The notes: generated by a model from the letters alone, not told the origin. 64,000 bases of DNA from Pseudorasbora parva (GCF_024679245.1 NC_090188.1:32954624-33018623), one strand, 5' to 3'; positions 22,414 to 34,496 are shown, counted from the first letter of the stretch. Made by a program: numbers and translations.

Positions 22414-24964
22414 TCAATTAAAAGCTCTACTAAAAAGGTGAGTTTTAAGACCACGCTTAAAAGCATCTATAGTCTGTGGAGTCCGCAGGTGGTCAGGGAG
22501 AGCATTCCACAGACTGGGGGCTGCAGAGCAGAAGGCCCGATCTCCCATAGTACGGAGATTGGCTGAGGGAGTTTTAAGGCGATACAGCGAAACAGAGCGG
22601 AGGTTACGAGTGGCTGTTTGTGTGGTTAGGAGTTCCTTAAGATAGGAGGGAGCATCACCATGGATGCACTGGTGCGTAAGGAGAGAGTTCTTGTACTCGA
22701 TCCTGAACAACACAGGAAGCCAGTGGAGTGATTTTAGAATGGGGGTGATATGGTCGTATTTGCGCACCCTCATGAGGATCCTAGCAGCACTGTTCTGAAT
22801 ACACTGCAGCCTCTGGAGATTTTTGCTAGGGATGCCGATAAGGAGCGCATTGCAGTAGTCCAGCCTAAAGGAGATGAAGGCGTGGACAAGCTTCTCCGCA
22901 TCTGCCAGTGATAGAATGGGACGAAGTGTGGCAATGTTTCTGAGGTGGAAGAAGGAGGTCTTACACAGGTGTTTGATGTGCGCTTCAAAAGTAAGCTGCG
23001 ATTCCATTCTGACCCCCAGATTGGTGACTGAAGTGGAAAGTGGAATGACCTGATCAGAGAAAGCAATGCTGGTGATAACGGACTTCTGGACCTGAAGTGG
23101 AGTGCCGACTTGGATAGCTTCAGTCTTGGAGCTGTTTAGCTGCAGAAAGTTTTGCTTCATCCACGCCTTTATCTCATCCAGGCAAGTGATCAAAGTCGAT
23201 GGTGTGAGGTCAGCAGAGGGAGATGAACTTGTCCTAAAGTAAAGTTGAGTGTCATCAGCATAGCAGTGAAAAGAAATCCCATGCCAGTTGATGAGACGGC
23301 CAAGGGGGAGCATGTAGGGTATGAACAGGGTGGGTCCGAGCACAGAGCCTTGAGGGACACCGCAGGTGACATTGTGTGACAGGGATGTAGCTTCTCCTAA
23401 CGCAACATATTCAGTTCTCCCAGTGAGATAAGAAGAAAACCAGTTGTGGACGAGTCAGAGAGACCGATGGTGGAATGTAAACGGTGAAGGAGGATGTTAT
23501 GGTCAACTGTATCGAAAGCTGCAGTTAAGTCCAGGAGGATGAGAAGGGATGGGGAACCCTCATCTGCCGCCATCAATAGATCGTTTGTGACCCTGACCAA
23601 AGCCGTTTCTGTGCTGTGTCCTGAGCAGAAACCAGACTGAAATTTCTCATAAAGATTGTTATGCTCCAAATGGACCTGAAGCTGTGCAGCAACAACTGTT
23701 TCCAGCACCTTAGAGAGGTATGGGAGGTTGGAGATGGGCCTGTAGTTGTCATTAACATCTGGGTCTAAAGTAGGTTTTTTTAGAAGTGGTCTGATGATAG
23801 CAGTTTTTAGAGATGAAGGAACAAGGCCAGCCTGGAGGGAACTATTAATAATCTTGGTAATAAATGGACTTAAGACACAGAGGTTAGATTTTACCAAGGC
23901 TGTAGGAAAAGGATCCAGTGCACAGGTGGATGGTTTCATTTTTCTGATGATGTCCTCAACCTCAAGCTGTGTGATGATGGAGAAGCAGCAGAGATGTTGG
24001 AAGGCCCCTGGCTGTGGATAAACAGACGGGACAGGCAGAGCGGAAGTGCTAGATAGAAGCAAGTGGATGTTGTCTACTTTGTTCCTAAAAAAGGTCATGA
24101 ACTTATTGCACCTCTCTTCTGTGGCTTCTGAAAAAGAGTGAGTTTGCGGTTTGAGGATGTGATTTATAGTGGATAAAAGCTTCTTGGAGTTTCCAGGGTT
24201 ATTGTTGATGATGCAAGAGTAGAACTGTGAATGAGCATCTCTCAAAGACCTTGCGTAGGCCTTCTGATGATCTCTATAGGCTTGCCTTTGAACAGTGAGT
24301 CCTGAGAGCTTGAGACGCCTCTCAAGTACACGCCCAACCGTCTTCATCTTCCGCAGTTCGCTGGTGTACCAGGGTGCTGAGCGCGAGAAGGTGACCATTC
24401 TAGTTATGACAGGTGCGTGAAGATCTAGAAGGATGCTCAGAGACTTGTTGTAGAAGTCAACCGACTCAGAGACTGAGGAGAGATCAACAGAGGAGAATTG
24501 CTGAAGGTCTGTAGTTAAAGAGTCTTGGTTAATCTTTTTCAGGTTCCTGAAGCAAATTTGACAGGAATCTTTGGTAAGGCAAGAGGGACGTGGCAGCTCC
24601 AATGAGATGGCCTGGTGGTCAGACACACCCAGATCATACACCAAGAGGTTTCTAATATGAGGAGAGTTGGAAAGGACCAAGTCCAGAGTGTGCCCCCTAG
24701 AATGAGTGGGTCCATCCACATGCTGTTGGAGATTGAGGCAGTCCAATAATTGCAGAAACTCAGCTGCCAGGTGGCAGGAGGGGGTATCTACATGAATATT
24801 AAAATCTCCTAATATTAAAATGTTGGCAGAAGTAGAGCAGAGTGTTGTGAGAAAGTCATGCATCTCAGAGATAAAAACAAAATTTGTTTTTGGGGGCCGA
24901 TAAATAAGCAGTATTGTCAAAGAAAAAGGGGGTTTACATTTAAAAGCAAGGTATTCAAATGATG
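22414..24964 (-). pseudogene. L2 LINE ORF2: endonuclease C-terminal part and reverse transcriptase
   Basis: Continues the endonuclease after the insertion: YLAFKCKPPFSLTILLIYRP, catalytic D in ILGDFNIHVDTPS, SDHQAISLEL with the catalytic histidine. The RT follows: NDNYRPISNLPYLSKVLET, LLDLTAAFDTVDHNIL (motif A), then after a frame change near 23445 the box HCYADDTQLYF at about 23260, and the C-terminal LHWLPV and NALPDHLR blocks. About 840 aa in two frames (24995-23397 and 23343-22414 as the longest open parts). The enzyme nicks target DNA and reverse-transcribes the LINE RNA there. Confidence 0.88.
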
Positions 24965-24968
24965 ACAC

Positions 24969-25180
24969 TGTGGAGTGCAGTAAGTGATGAGACAAGAGAC
25001 GGAGATGCGTCGAGTCAGCTTTACTAACACTTCAATATTATTTTCCAAACTGTACAGCGAGCAATGTAAACAACTGTCACACAACGTTAAACCGGAACTC
25101 CTCTGCCGGAAAAACCCGCTCCCTTAAAGGGGCCGCGTCTGGGTGAATGTCTCATACCGTTTTTCTTGTAGGTCACCACA
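24969..25180 (-). repeat. 3' LTR of the CsRn1-like element
   Basis: On the plus strand it starts TGTGGAGTGCAG and ends GGTCACCACA; it matches 29086-29297 except for one base. Confidence 0.95.
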
Positions 25181-25358
25181 CAGGCCCCCCCAAAATTCAC
25201 CCCATATAACAGGCCCAGCCCAAACAGGTACCCCAAACCGAACAGTCCAGCTCCTCACAGTCCCTAAGAGTCAACGTATAGGAGGGCGGACCAGGCGGCC
25301 ATACCGGCTGCGCTTAACAGGAGGGGGGCAAAGGGCCAGGGGCGGGGCAGGGACAGTG
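25181..25358 (-). other. region between pol and 3' LTR
   Basis: C-rich 178-bp stretch following the end of the integrase frame. On the minus strand it ends with a purine-rich run (GGGGGG near 25184-25190), the likely polypurine tract. Confidence 0.45.
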
Positions 25359-26261
25359 CTAGGGGCATGAGCAGGGGCTTGGGGGTTGGCCCAGCTGAAG
25401 GGGTTCACCAATATCCACATGAGCAGGTTTGAGACGGTGTATAGCCACCCGCTCAGGCCTACCCCCCATATCCACAACAAAGTTCTTAGACCCTCCGGCC
25501 AGGACACGGAAAGGCCCATCGTAGGGGGGCTGCAATGGTGTGCGATGGCCGTCATGGCGGATAAAAACATACTTGGTTGATGGTAAGTCCTTAGGCACGT
25601 AGGGCTGGGGGAGGCCATGGTGAGACGTTGGAATAGGGACAAAGGCCTCTGCAATTTTCCGGGACACGGCACGATGGGAGGCAACTGACCACGGGGCCGT
25701 GGCATCTGGAAGGAACTCCCCTGGAACGCGCAGGGGCTGGCCATACACCAGCTCAGCCGAAGAGGCCTGAAGATCTTCCTTAGGGGCGGAGCGAAGGCCC
25801 AGCATGACCCACGGAAGACGGTCAGCCCAGTTGTTGTCCGTAAGGCTGGCCCTGAGTGCAGCCTTCATGTCCCGATGAAAGTGCTCACAAAGTCCATTGC
25901 TCTGTGGGTTGTAGGCTGTGATACGGTGGACCTTCACCCCCAGGACCTCGGCGAGCGGCATCCAAAGCTCTGATGTAAACTGCGGACCTGTGTCCGAGGA
26001 GAGGTCTAACGGTGTGCCGAAACAGGCCACCCAAGACATAATGAACGCCCGGGCTACTTCAGCTGACGTAATGGAGGACAGGGGACACACTTCTGGCCAC
26101 ATCGTGGTCCTGTCGACCATAGTGAGGAGGTAAGTATAACCACGGGAGGGGGGAAGCGGGCCCACCAGGTCCACATTCACATGATCAAAACGTCTCTCCG
26201 GCACTTTGAAGGGTGCCAAAGGGGCCTTGGTATGACGAGTCACCTTCGCGCGCTGGCACAT
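25359..26261 (-). pseudogene. integrase part of CsRn1-like pol
   Basis: A 300-aa frame. Catalytic residues visible: D in VNVDLVGPLPPSRG, D in LSSDTGPQF, E in NGLCEHFHRDM, about 35 residues after the second D. The C-terminal part holds VFIRHDGHRTPLQPPYDGPF, the usual strand-rich end domain, and VAIHRLKPAH. No chromodomain. The frame is displaced relative to the upstream zinc domain (26240-26857), with the change near 26258. Confidence 0.85.
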
Positions 26262-26857
26262 GCAAAACAGGCAGCAGCCCAGGCCCTAACGTCCCTCCGT
26301 AGGCCTGGCCATATGAACTTGGCCCCCACCAGCTTGGTGGAGGCCTTCCCCCCGGGGTGGGAAAGGCTGTGGATGGCGTCAAAAACCTTTCGCCTCCAGC
26401 TAGCAGGTACCATGGGGCGTGGTTGGCCAGTGGAGACGTCACAGAGGAGTGTAGCGTTGGCCGTGTCAAACGCCACATCTTCCATTAGCAGCGCCGTAGG
26501 GGCTGTTCTGTAGGCTTGCACCTCAGAGTCTGCAGCCTGCTCCTCAGCCATGGCTGCGTAGTCAAGGCCCAAGTGGACAGACCCAGTGATCGCCCGGGAG
26601 AGGCAGTCTGCGACGAAATTGTCTTTGCCAGCCACATGCTGTATGTCAGTGGTGTATTCGGAGATGGCAGAGAGCTGGCGCTGCTGTCGACCAGACCATG
26701 GCTCCGAAGACTTGGCCATGGCGAACGTCAGCGGCTTGTGGTCAACGAAAGCCGTGAACTGCCGGCCCTCCAACAGGAAACGGAAATGCAGAGTAGCGAG
26801 GAAAATACCAGGCGAGGAGTTCCCTGTCGAAGGTGCTGTACTTCCTCTCATTGTCAC
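26240..26857 (-). pseudogene. RNase H C-terminal part and integrase zinc domain of CsRn1-like pol
   Basis: Frame with [14 protein letters not shown] and VAGKDNFVADCLSR, the end of RNase H, followed by the HHCC zinc domain (HSLSHPGGKA, then GAKFIWPGLRRDVRAW and CFAC). It is out of frame with the RT part (change near 26812) and with the integrase core (near 26258). Confidence 0.85.
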
Positions 26858-28373
26858 AGAGCTTCCTGCTGAAAAAGGCTAGCGGCTGCCAGGCTCCGCC
26901 CACCCACTTTTCACACACAGCCCCCACGGCATAATCAGAGGCATCCGTGGTAAGAGCAACGGGGGCGGTTGGAGACGGGTGCGCCAGCAGAGCAGCGTTG
27001 GCCAGTGCAGTTTTGGCAGCATGAAAAGCCTCCGTCATCCCTGGGGACCAATCCAACACGTCTGCCGGTTTTCCACCCCGCAAAGCATCATACAAGGGTC
27101 GCATGAGTTGGGCTGCATGGGGGAGGAAACGGTTGTAGAAGTTCACCATGCCCAGAAACTCCTGCAGGGACTTTACAGTGCGCGGGCATGGGAAACTGGC
27201 TATGGCGTCCACCTTAGCCGGGAGGGGAACGGCCCCCTTTGGGGTGACATGGTGGCCGAGGAAAGTGATGGATGACCGGCCAAACTTGCACTTGGCCGGG
27301 TTGATGATGAGACCATGCTCACTGAGTCGGCCGAACAACTGCCTGAGATGCACCAGGTGGTCGTCTGCGGACGCGCTGGCCACGAGAATGTCATCCAAAT
27401 AAACAAACAGGAAAGGCATGTCCAGCAGCACAGAGTCCATAAGGCGCTGAAACGTCTGCGCTGCCCCCTTGAGGCCGAAAGGCATCCGTAGAAACTCAAA
27501 AAGGCCAAAGGGCGTGATGACTGCTGTCTTGGGGACATCCTGCGGGTCTGGCACCTGGTGGTAACCACGAACCAGGTCCACCTTTGAAAAGATGGTGGTG
27601 CCGGCCAGGTGGGCGGAGAAGTCCTGTATGTGCGGCACAGGGTACCGATCGGGGATGGTGGCATTGTTCAGGTGACGGAAATCACCACAGGGACGCCAAC
27701 TGCCATCATCTTTGGTCACCATGTGCAGGGGGGAAGCCCACGGGCTGTTGGAGCGTGGCACAATGTCGAGGTGCTCCATAGTGGCGAACTCCTCCCTGGC
27801 GATCGCGAGCTTGGCAGAGTCGAGGCTTCGGGGCCGTGCGTAGACTGGGGGGCCCACCGTGGTGATGTAGTGCTCCACGCCGTGCTTAGCCACAGCCAAT
27901 GAGAACGTGGGCGTGGTGATGCAGGGGTTCGAAGCAAAAGAAAGTGCGTCGATAAGGCGGGAGTTTGTAACATCCACCAACAGTCTGTAAGCGCAGAGAA
28001 AATCTGCCCCCAGGAGAGACGTAGACACAGCGGCCATGACGAAATCCCAGCCGAAACGCCGCCCGCCGAAACATACTTCCACATACCTCGTGCCATTAGT
28101 ACGAATGGGTGTCCCGTTAGCGGCATCCATCGGGGGGCCATGCCCGCCAGCCATAGTATCCACAATTTTCGCCGGCAGGATGCTGCGCTGAGCCCCAGAA
28201 TCAACCAGCAGCCGTCGGCCAGACAAGGCGTCAGTGATGAATAACAGCTTGCAGTCACGGCCAGCACCCATAGCTGCTAATGAGCGCCGGCCCTGGCTTT
28301 TCCCTGGGCTCCAAAACTGCAAGGCTGACGACACTGTTTGGCCTTGGCCCCAAACCTGGAATGGTAATAACAC
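26742..28373 (-). pseudogene. protease, RT and RNase H start of CsRn1-like pol
   Basis: 543 aa opening with a non-ATG codon; it overlaps gag (28277-28373) in the -1 frame, so a Gag-Pol frameshift is expected. Protease motif [48 protein letters not shown], catalytic box YLDD at about 27401-27390. RNase [14 protein letters not shown] and the conserved DREL block, after which the frame is lost near 26812. Confidence 0.88.
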
Positions 28374-29050
28374 CAGCCGTCCTCACGCTGTCGGCGGGCT
28401 GTCACAGCAGCTGCCGTGCCATGGTCGTCCCCCGGGGGCGGACATGGGGCAGACGTGTGCTGAGGGGGCAACAGCGCATGCAGAAACTGCTGCTGGTTGG
28501 CAAGGAAAATCCTGTCTGCTTCCACAGCCAGCGCCCGGTAGTCCCTGGAGGAAAGGAGGGAAGAACTGGCCAGTGCGGTGCGCACAGGTGCTGGAAGCTG
28601 CCGCAGGAAAATGTGGGCGAAAAGGAATGATGGATCCGCCGCTCTCAACACAGTCAGCATCCTCTCCATTAACTCTGACGGCTTGCTATCGCCAAGGCCA
28701 TTCAGGGACAGCAGGCGGTCTGCTTTCTCCAGCTCTGACAGTTCAAAGAGTCGCAACAGGAATGCTTTAAGTGCATCGTACTTGCCGTCAGCCGGAGGAG
28801 CCTCTAATAGTGCCCTGGCTGTCGTCGAGGCATCCAAAGCTGTTACCACATGGAAATACTTCGTAACGTCCTGCGTTATCCCTCTTAGCTGGAACTGGGC
28901 CTCGATGTGTTGAAACCATGGTCGTGGATTGTTCTGCCAAAAGTCCGGCAATTTGATGGTGGCAGCGTAGATCGCGCTGACATTAGCCGCGCCGATAGCA
29001 GCGGCGGGCGCCGCAACGGCATCATTTTCACCACCGCCGTCGTGTAACAT
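28277..29050 (-). CDS. gag: Gag of CsRn1-like element with CHCC finger
   Basis: 257 aa from ATG 29050. The body carries the [20 protein letters not shown] block that is usual in this Gypsy group, followed by helical capsid-like sequence ([20 protein letters not shown]). Near the C-terminus is [18 protein letters not shown], which fits CX2HX9CX3C. This is a CHCC arrangement rather than the common CCHC knuckle, and is known for CsRn1-type gag. The frame is intact. Confidence 0.85.
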   Translation of the reverse strand: MLHDGGGENDAVAAPAAAIGAANVSAIYAATIKLPDFWQNNPRPWFQHIEAQFQLRGITQDVTKYFHVVTALDASTTARALLEAPPADGKYDALKAFLLRLFELSELEKADRLLSLNGLGDSKPSELMERMLTVLRAADPSFLFAHIFLRQLPAPVRTALASSSLLSSRDYRALAVEADRIFLANQQQFLHALLPPQHTSAPCPPPGDDHGTAAAVTARRQREDGWCYYHSRFGAKAKQCRQPCSFGAQGKARAGAH

Positions 29051-29070
29051 AATCCAACCTTATTCAACTC

Positions 29071-29084
29071 GCGTCGGGTCACCA
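29071..29084 (-). other. primer binding site, tRNA-Trp type
   Basis: On the minus strand TGGTGACCCGACGC begins one base after the 5' LTR. It is close to the complement of the 3' end of animal tRNA-Trp (TGGTGACCCCGACGTG), with one C missing. The identity is from memory of tRNA sequences. Confidence 0.65.
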
Positions 29085-29085
29085 A

Positions 29086-29297
29086 TGTGGAGTGCAGTAA
29101 GTGATGAGACAAGAGACGGAGATGCGTCGAGTCAGCTTTACTAACACTTCAATATTATTTTCCAAACTTTACAGCGAGCAATGTAAACAACTGTCACACA
29201 ACGTTAAACCGGAACTCCTCTGCCGGAAAAACCCGCTCCCTTAAAGGGGCCGCGTCTGGGTGAATGTCTCATACCGTTTTTCTTGTAGGTCACCACA
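29086..29297 (-). repeat. 5' LTR of the CsRn1-like element
   Basis: 212 bp, TG/CA ends, partner of 24969-25180 with one visible difference. Confidence 0.95.
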
Positions 29298-30024
29298 ACA
29301 CTGTGGGCAGAGGGAGAAAAGACAGCTCCAATGATTGTCTATGAATTACAGCTAAGCCACCACCACGTCCAGTGTAGCGGGCTTTCTCCAGGTAGCTGTA
29401 ACCAGGAGGATCATTAAGTGCTGAGTAAACTGCAGGCTGATGCCATGTTTCCATTAAGCACATAAGGTCTAATCTCTTATCAATGATGTGGTCTTGGATG
29501 AAAGATGACTTTGTGAGGGATTGTGCATTAAAAAGTTCTATTTTGAGCGTTGATGGGGTGGTGAATCTCGTTATTGGCCGTAAAATACTAAAATCCACTC
29601 CACGTTTTCTGTCATGCGCTGTGCTAAAAGATCTCGCGGTGTTTCCCGTGCAATCCAGTTTAGATTGGTGAGATCTCGCGGTGATTCCCGTGTTACCAAA
29701 ACGGAGAGCAAAACTGTTGTGATGACGCGGCAGATGTGCGACGGAGGTCCAGATGGATGGTATGGCTGATGCAGAGTTTTCAGGCTGATGATAAACTGGC
29801 CCTTGACGAGAGCCTCTATGGATGTAACGCCGTCTGCGCAGAAGTCCAAGTTCCTTAATGACCGTGATGCACGCCGAAAATGTGCGGTCGTTGAAATTTA
29901 GCAGCTGTGGGATGGAATATTTAAGCTTCATGACGGCCGCTCGAAGGTTTTGACTAGCGCTATGCATTATAGAAACACAGAACTGGAACACTGTCAGGCA
30001 CAGCGAGATGATGGTCCATACCAT
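29298..30024 (-). pseudogene. L2 LINE ORF2: N-terminal part with endonuclease start
   Basis: ATG at 30024 (minus). The first 150 residues have no recognised domain. The endonuclease begins with IELFNAQSLTKSSFIQDHI (catalytic N region), then LMCLMETWHQP (catalytic E) and ARYTGRGGGLAV. The frame is broken at SFLPLPTV by the CsRn1-like insertion and resumes at 24964. Confidence 0.85.
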
Positions 30025-30683
30025 AGCAGAGGAGTGTATGCGCCAACTCTCAGCAATTCCAGCAAACAGCCAATTTTAGAAGAGATAGCAGGGTGAGTAT
30101 AAGTCTTTGAAATTAGGAAAAAAACCATAAAAATCCGTACAAAAAAGATTTTAGATGTATAAAAGTGGTGAACAATGAGAGTCCTCTCCTGTCATGATGG
30201 AGTCCATTCAAACTGCCAACTGACAACAGCCGAGAAGAGCTATGCGAGACAATAAGATCCAAGCAATATGTCCCAAAATTAGCACTGACTGAATGTACTA
30301 GTTACTGACAAAAAAATAAAATTAAAATAAAGTTTATAATTAACGTATATAAACTAAAATCGGGTGGAAAAGCGGCAAACAGACAATGCCAGCGTCCTCT
30401 CCCCCTCATTGCTAGGCAACCAAATCCAAAATCTATGGCAGTAGTAGACTACCGCTTCTTAAACTGTACAGGGCAGGTCCTAGATCAGGCAACTTTTCTG
30501 TGCAACTTAATACGTTTTCACAGAAAAAATTGTGTATCTGATATATAAAATGTTAATCAGCACCAGGCCTGTTTTTTTCAATTGTGTGGTAAACCACACG
30601 AAAAAATGAGAAATCTAACCTTAATCTCTTTTTCCGTGCATTAATCTAAAATAAACAAAAAAGTATAAAAGGGCTGTTTGATC
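30025..30683 (-). other. probable L2 5' untranslated region and flank
   Basis: No coding frame. The minus-strand stretch from about 30450 to 30025 is likely the LINE leader, judged only by position. 30451-30683 shows nothing. Confidence 0.35.
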
Positions 30684-31145
30684 TTCTCTTTATTCCATTA
30701 CAAATAGGAAATGAAATGATCAGGTGGTGCTCCGTTTGACTTTTCTGACATCCTTTACTCTTCACTGATGATGACCTCTGGCCTACTTTCTGTAAGATCT
30801 GAATATCTGCGGTTTGAATTTTAGAATATTGAATTTGATGATCTGAATTTCTTCATCTGAAATCTTCAATCTGTATTTTCAAAAACTGAATATTTGCAGT
30901 CTAATAATTCAGAACAAAATATCTGCTGTTTGAAAATAACCATCTATACAACTTTTTCAACATCTATACAACATTTCCGATGTGTTTAATTTCAAAGGTT
31001 CTATATTCAACATTTAAAAAATTCAAATTCAGTACTATGTAAAATGCAACATAATATTCAATTTTGTTAGATTACACTTGTCAATAATTTCAGATTTATA
31101 CAATTCAAATTCAGATCATTTTGTCATATTTCTAGCTCCATACAG
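30684..31145 (+). repeat. dispersed repeat, longest copy of the 636-865 / 21764-21899 family
   Basis: The left half (30684-30930) matches 636-865 directly. The right half (30988-31145) matches 21764-21899 inverted. The three copies therefore define one family of at least 460 bp rich in TCTGAAT words. No TIR or coding capacity was recognised. Confidence 0.7.
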
Positions 31146-31221
31146 GCTTTGATAACTTAGTAAGTCTGAGAAGTTTATGATCACACTTGACATCTCTTCT
31201 GAATCTCTGGGATAGTCTTTC

Positions 31222-31254
<33 letters not shown>

Positions 31255-32077
31255 TACAATATCTGATATTTAAAAGATCTCATTTGTGAATAAGTAGATG
31301 TCTTTTATTATTATGTTTTTTGTTTGTTTTTTGTTTTTTACTGAAACAGTCAGAAACACCTTTCTGAGGTTGAAAGTTACTCCTTTAAACAATTTCACAA
31401 AAGTGTTAACATTCATTTATTCAGAGCTGGAGGCGAAACTGTTGTTTCTCTTTTTTTCTTCTGTGCAGATAAACGTTTGTTGGGTTTGGCAGTTTAATGT
31501 GCTGTGGAGTTTAAAAGAAACACATTAACATGTCTGTTTCATATTCAAATGGTTTTTACTAAACAGGAGTTGTGTTAATTGGTTATAGCTGGAGGAACGC
31601 CTGAGAGAACCTATAAGAACAGACCGTGTGAAATGACAAACGAGGACAACTGGGAGAAAACCTGCGTGAAATAACAAAACAAAACAAAAAAGATACGGAT
31701 GGGGAATTGTGTTTTCCCAAGACATACCCCTCCAAGACCATCCACTGGTGCAAAACCTGTAAACTACATTTTAAGACACTAGGACAGCTGTGATAACTTT
31801 AAAGAGTTTTTCATATCATTTTCATCTGCAAAAACCACAATGAAACTTTCAAATAAATCCAGAAGCCCTAAAATATGCAGCATGTTGCATATGCCCATGG
31901 TTGTGACGTTTATACAGAAAGGCACTCCATCTGGTTAATTTTCTGCCATTTCAACTGTTTGGTTGAGGGTTGGTTACAACAGCTTGAGTCTTATAAATGT
32001 AAGAACTAAAATGGTTGACTCACAAAGTCTTCAGAAAAACTATTAAAAAAAAAAAAATCTTAATCCTTCGATTACTG
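31146..32077. other. no gene; poly-A run
   Basis: A run of about 30 A at 31221-31250. The small frames do not resemble known proteins. Confidence 0.45.
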
Positions 32078-32079
32078 TA

Positions 32080-33199
32080 CAGTGCATCCGGATACAGTGC
32101 ATATTTACAGTGCTTCACTTTTTCCACATTTTGTTATGTTATAGCCTTATTCCAAAATGGACTAAATTCATTATTTTTTCAATTCTACAAACAATACCCC
32201 ATAATGAAAATGTGAAAGAAGTTTGTTTGAAATCTTTGCCAATGTATTAAAAAAAAAACAAAAAAAAATCACATATATATGCTTTTGCAGCATTTGCCAT
32301 GACACTCAAAACTGAGCATCATGTTTCCACTGATCATCCTTGAGATGTTTCTACAACTTGATTGGAGTCCATCTGTGGTAAATTCAGTTGACTGGACATG
32401 ATTTGGAAAGGCACACACCTGTCGATATAAGGTCCCACAGTTAACAGTGAATGTCAGAGCACAAACCAAGCCATGAAGTCCAAAGAATTGTGTGTAGATC
32501 TCAGAGACAGAATTTTAACGAGGCACAGATTTGGGGAAGGGTACAGAAAAAAATCTGCAGAGAGAAGAACCTTCCAGAAGAACAACCTGAAGCTCTCCAC
32601 CAATTAGGCATGTATGGTGCAGTGGCCAGACAGAAGCCACTCCTCAGTAAAAGCCCACCGTTTGCCAAAAGACTCCTGAAGGACTCTCAGGCAACGAGAA
32701 ATAATATATCTGGTCTGATGAAACAAAGATTGTACTCTTTGGCCTGAATGGCAAGCTTCCTGTCAGGAGGAAACCCCGCACTGCTCATCACTTGGAGAGA
32801 ACATCTCTGGAGAGATCTGAAAATGGCTGTGCACTGACACTCCCCATCCAACCTGATGGAGCTTGAGAGGTCCTGCAAAGAAGAATGAGAGAAACTGCCC
32901 AAAAATAGTGCCAATCTTGTAGCATCATACTCAAAAAGACTTGACTGACAAAAAAACTGTAATTAAAGTATCGAGCAAAGTCTGTGAATACTTATTTATT
33001 TTTATTTTCAGTTTTGAGCTTTTATATATTTTTTTTATAAATTTGCAAAGATATCAAACAAACTTATTTTACGTTGTCATTGGGCATTGTTTGTATAATT
33101 TAGGGAAAAAATTATGAATTGAATCCATTTTGGAATTATACTGTAACATAACAAAATGTGGAAAAGGTGAAGCACTGTGAATTCTATCTAGATGCACTG
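32080..33199. mobile_element. Tc1-like transposon, non-autonomous
   Basis: TA at 32078-32079 and 33200-33201 flank long inverted ends. Left: CAGTGCATCCGGATACAGTG, GCTTCACTTTTTCCACATTT. Right: inverse, AAATGTGGAAAAGGTGAAGC and GATGCACTG. The arms are each about 170-200 bp. The interior keeps scraps of a transposase on the plus strand (MKSKELCVDLRDRI from 32472, then GEGYRK), but the catalytic domain is absent or destroyed. This family is very common in fishes. Confidence 0.88.
32472..32900 (+). pseudogene. Tc1-like transposase remnant
   Basis: The beginning, KELCVDLRDRI...TRHRFGEGYRK, is the transposase N-terminal helix-turn-helix region. Further text near 32600-32750 (AVARQKPLLSKSPPFAKRLL) corresponds to the KPLLxxxxxxARLxFAK block. 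Stops and deletions remove the catalytic triad. Confidence 0.6.
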
Positions 33200-33201
33200 T
33201 A

Positions 33202-33959
33202 TTAAAAAATAATGAATTAAAAGATTTTTTAGAGATGAGTGAAGCACTTCTATAAAAACGTAGAAGACAGAAGAAAAAGAAGATGAAAGAAAAAGAAAGA
33301 AAATATATATAAATAGATAAATCTACAGTTAAATTAGTTTTTTTTTCACTGTTGAACAAACTCCAGTGTCTGAAATTTAACCCAAAGTAATATGTCCAGC
33401 ATCCGTGACCAGGTTGTGATCAACAGTTATTTTGTTTGTTTGTTTTTTGACTGGTTTTAATTGAATGTCTAATATTAAAATGGAACCTTCTGACTTTAAC
33501 TTCTATCTGGAATAGCTGCATTTGATTTAGCTGCAAACCATAAAATAACTCTGATACACACTTCACTGATTGTCAACAATAGACAACAAAATTATACTAG
33601 GCAGTTGACCGCATTACGGTTATATCAGAAAGACTCAGAGTGCAGGTGAACATTTGCGGTGGAGGGGAACTTCAGCGTCATCAACTGTGAATGTGAGAGT
33701 TTAGTGCTTATATACTCCAGGTGTAAAGCAGTGATTGGCCAGCCCAATTAGTATGAATGAATGACGTGGCACTGACGCTTTCATTAACATATTACTTCGC
33801 CAAATGATATCAGTTACTTCAAATGTCATACAGCCGACAACAGTAACTTCAAATGTCATACAGCCGACAACAGCAAAAGAAGCAAAACCCACAACAACAC
33901 TGAACAAGCTAATAAATATAGTAAACAATAGGATAAAAATAACATATTTCCATGTTTTT
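33202..33959. other. no gene; short tandem duplication
   Basis: A 30-bp unit (TAACTTCAAATGTCATACAG then CCGACAACAG) occurs twice in tandem at about 33813-33872. Nothing else is visible. Confidence 0.5.
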
Positions 33960-34073
33960 TCTACATAGACTGAAACAAATTATAAAAGCAGCACTGTTTT
34001 GTTTTTTGTTTTTGGCCATTTTTCATGAGCTGAACTCAAAGATTTAAGACATATTGTATGTACACAAACAGCC

Positions 34074-34188
34074 TTTCACGAGTTCACACTTACATATAAT
34101 TATATAGAGTAATATAAATGCGTATTTGGCGTGCTGTCCGGGGGGAGGGATTCGAGCTCGAACTTGGCCCGAACCCAGAGTACCCCCC
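34074..34188 (-). repeat. split direct repeat B2 (outer 3' end)
   Basis: 115 bp identical by eye to 34382-34496, apart from one more C at the far edge. Includes TTCGAGCTCGAA, a 12-bp palindrome. Confidence 0.9.
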
Positions 34189-34246
34189 CTTCGTGTAAGT
34201 GGTTAGAACTAAAAGAGCAAAATGTGGAGAAGGGGTGGAGGAGGGA

Positions 34247-34382
34247 TGCTGATAAACTTTCAACAGAATGGAGGTAAGACTGCAGTGTATATATATGCAC
34301 CTCTCGTTGATTAGCTGAGTGCTATCCACCTGTGTCAATTATCTGAAAGCCCTCCTCCCGAATCTTTGTTAATTAACATCGT
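34247..34382 (-). repeat. split direct repeat A2
   Basis: 136 bp identical by eye to 38400-38535 (TGCTGATAAACTTTCAACAG to GTTAATTAACATCGT). Directly adjoins B1, sharing one T. Confidence 0.92.
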
Positions 34383-34496
34383 TTCACGAGTTCACACTTA
34401 CATATAATTATATAGAGTAATATAAATGCGTATTTGGCGTGCTGTCCGGGGGGAGGGATTCGAGCTCGAACTTGGCCCGAACCCAGAGTACCCCCC
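34382..34496 (-). repeat. split direct repeat B1
   Basis: Begins TTTCACGAGTTCACAC on the plus strand and ends with six C. Matches 34074-34188. Confidence 0.92.

Larger units (their letters stand above)
24969..29297 (-). mobile_element. CsRn1-like Gypsy retrotransposon inserted in the L2 endonuclease
   Basis: 212-bp LTRs at both ends differ at one visible base (CTGTACAG against CTTTACAG). A 4-bp target duplication ACAC lies at 24965-24968 and 29298-29301. On the minus strand: LTR, PBS, gag, pol (protease, RT, RNase H, integrase), LTR. Gag has a CHCC finger and the PBS resembles the 3' end complement of tRNA-Trp, both known traits of the CsRn1 family. Pol has two frame changes, so this copy is probably dead although young. 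Confidence 0.88.
22245..30450 (-). mobile_element. L2-type LINE on the minus strand, interrupted at 24965-29301
   Basis: Reads on the minus strand from about 30450: 5' untranslated part, endonuclease start (30024-29298), a 4.3-kb Gypsy insertion, rest of endonuclease and RT (24964-22414), then a 3' tail with AGCACTTTGAGATTTTG and TATAAAGTGCATTATAAATA near 22320-22260. That tail is the usual L2 ending. The protein is broken only by the insertion and one frame change near 23445, so the LINE was nearly intact when hit. Confidence 0.85.
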
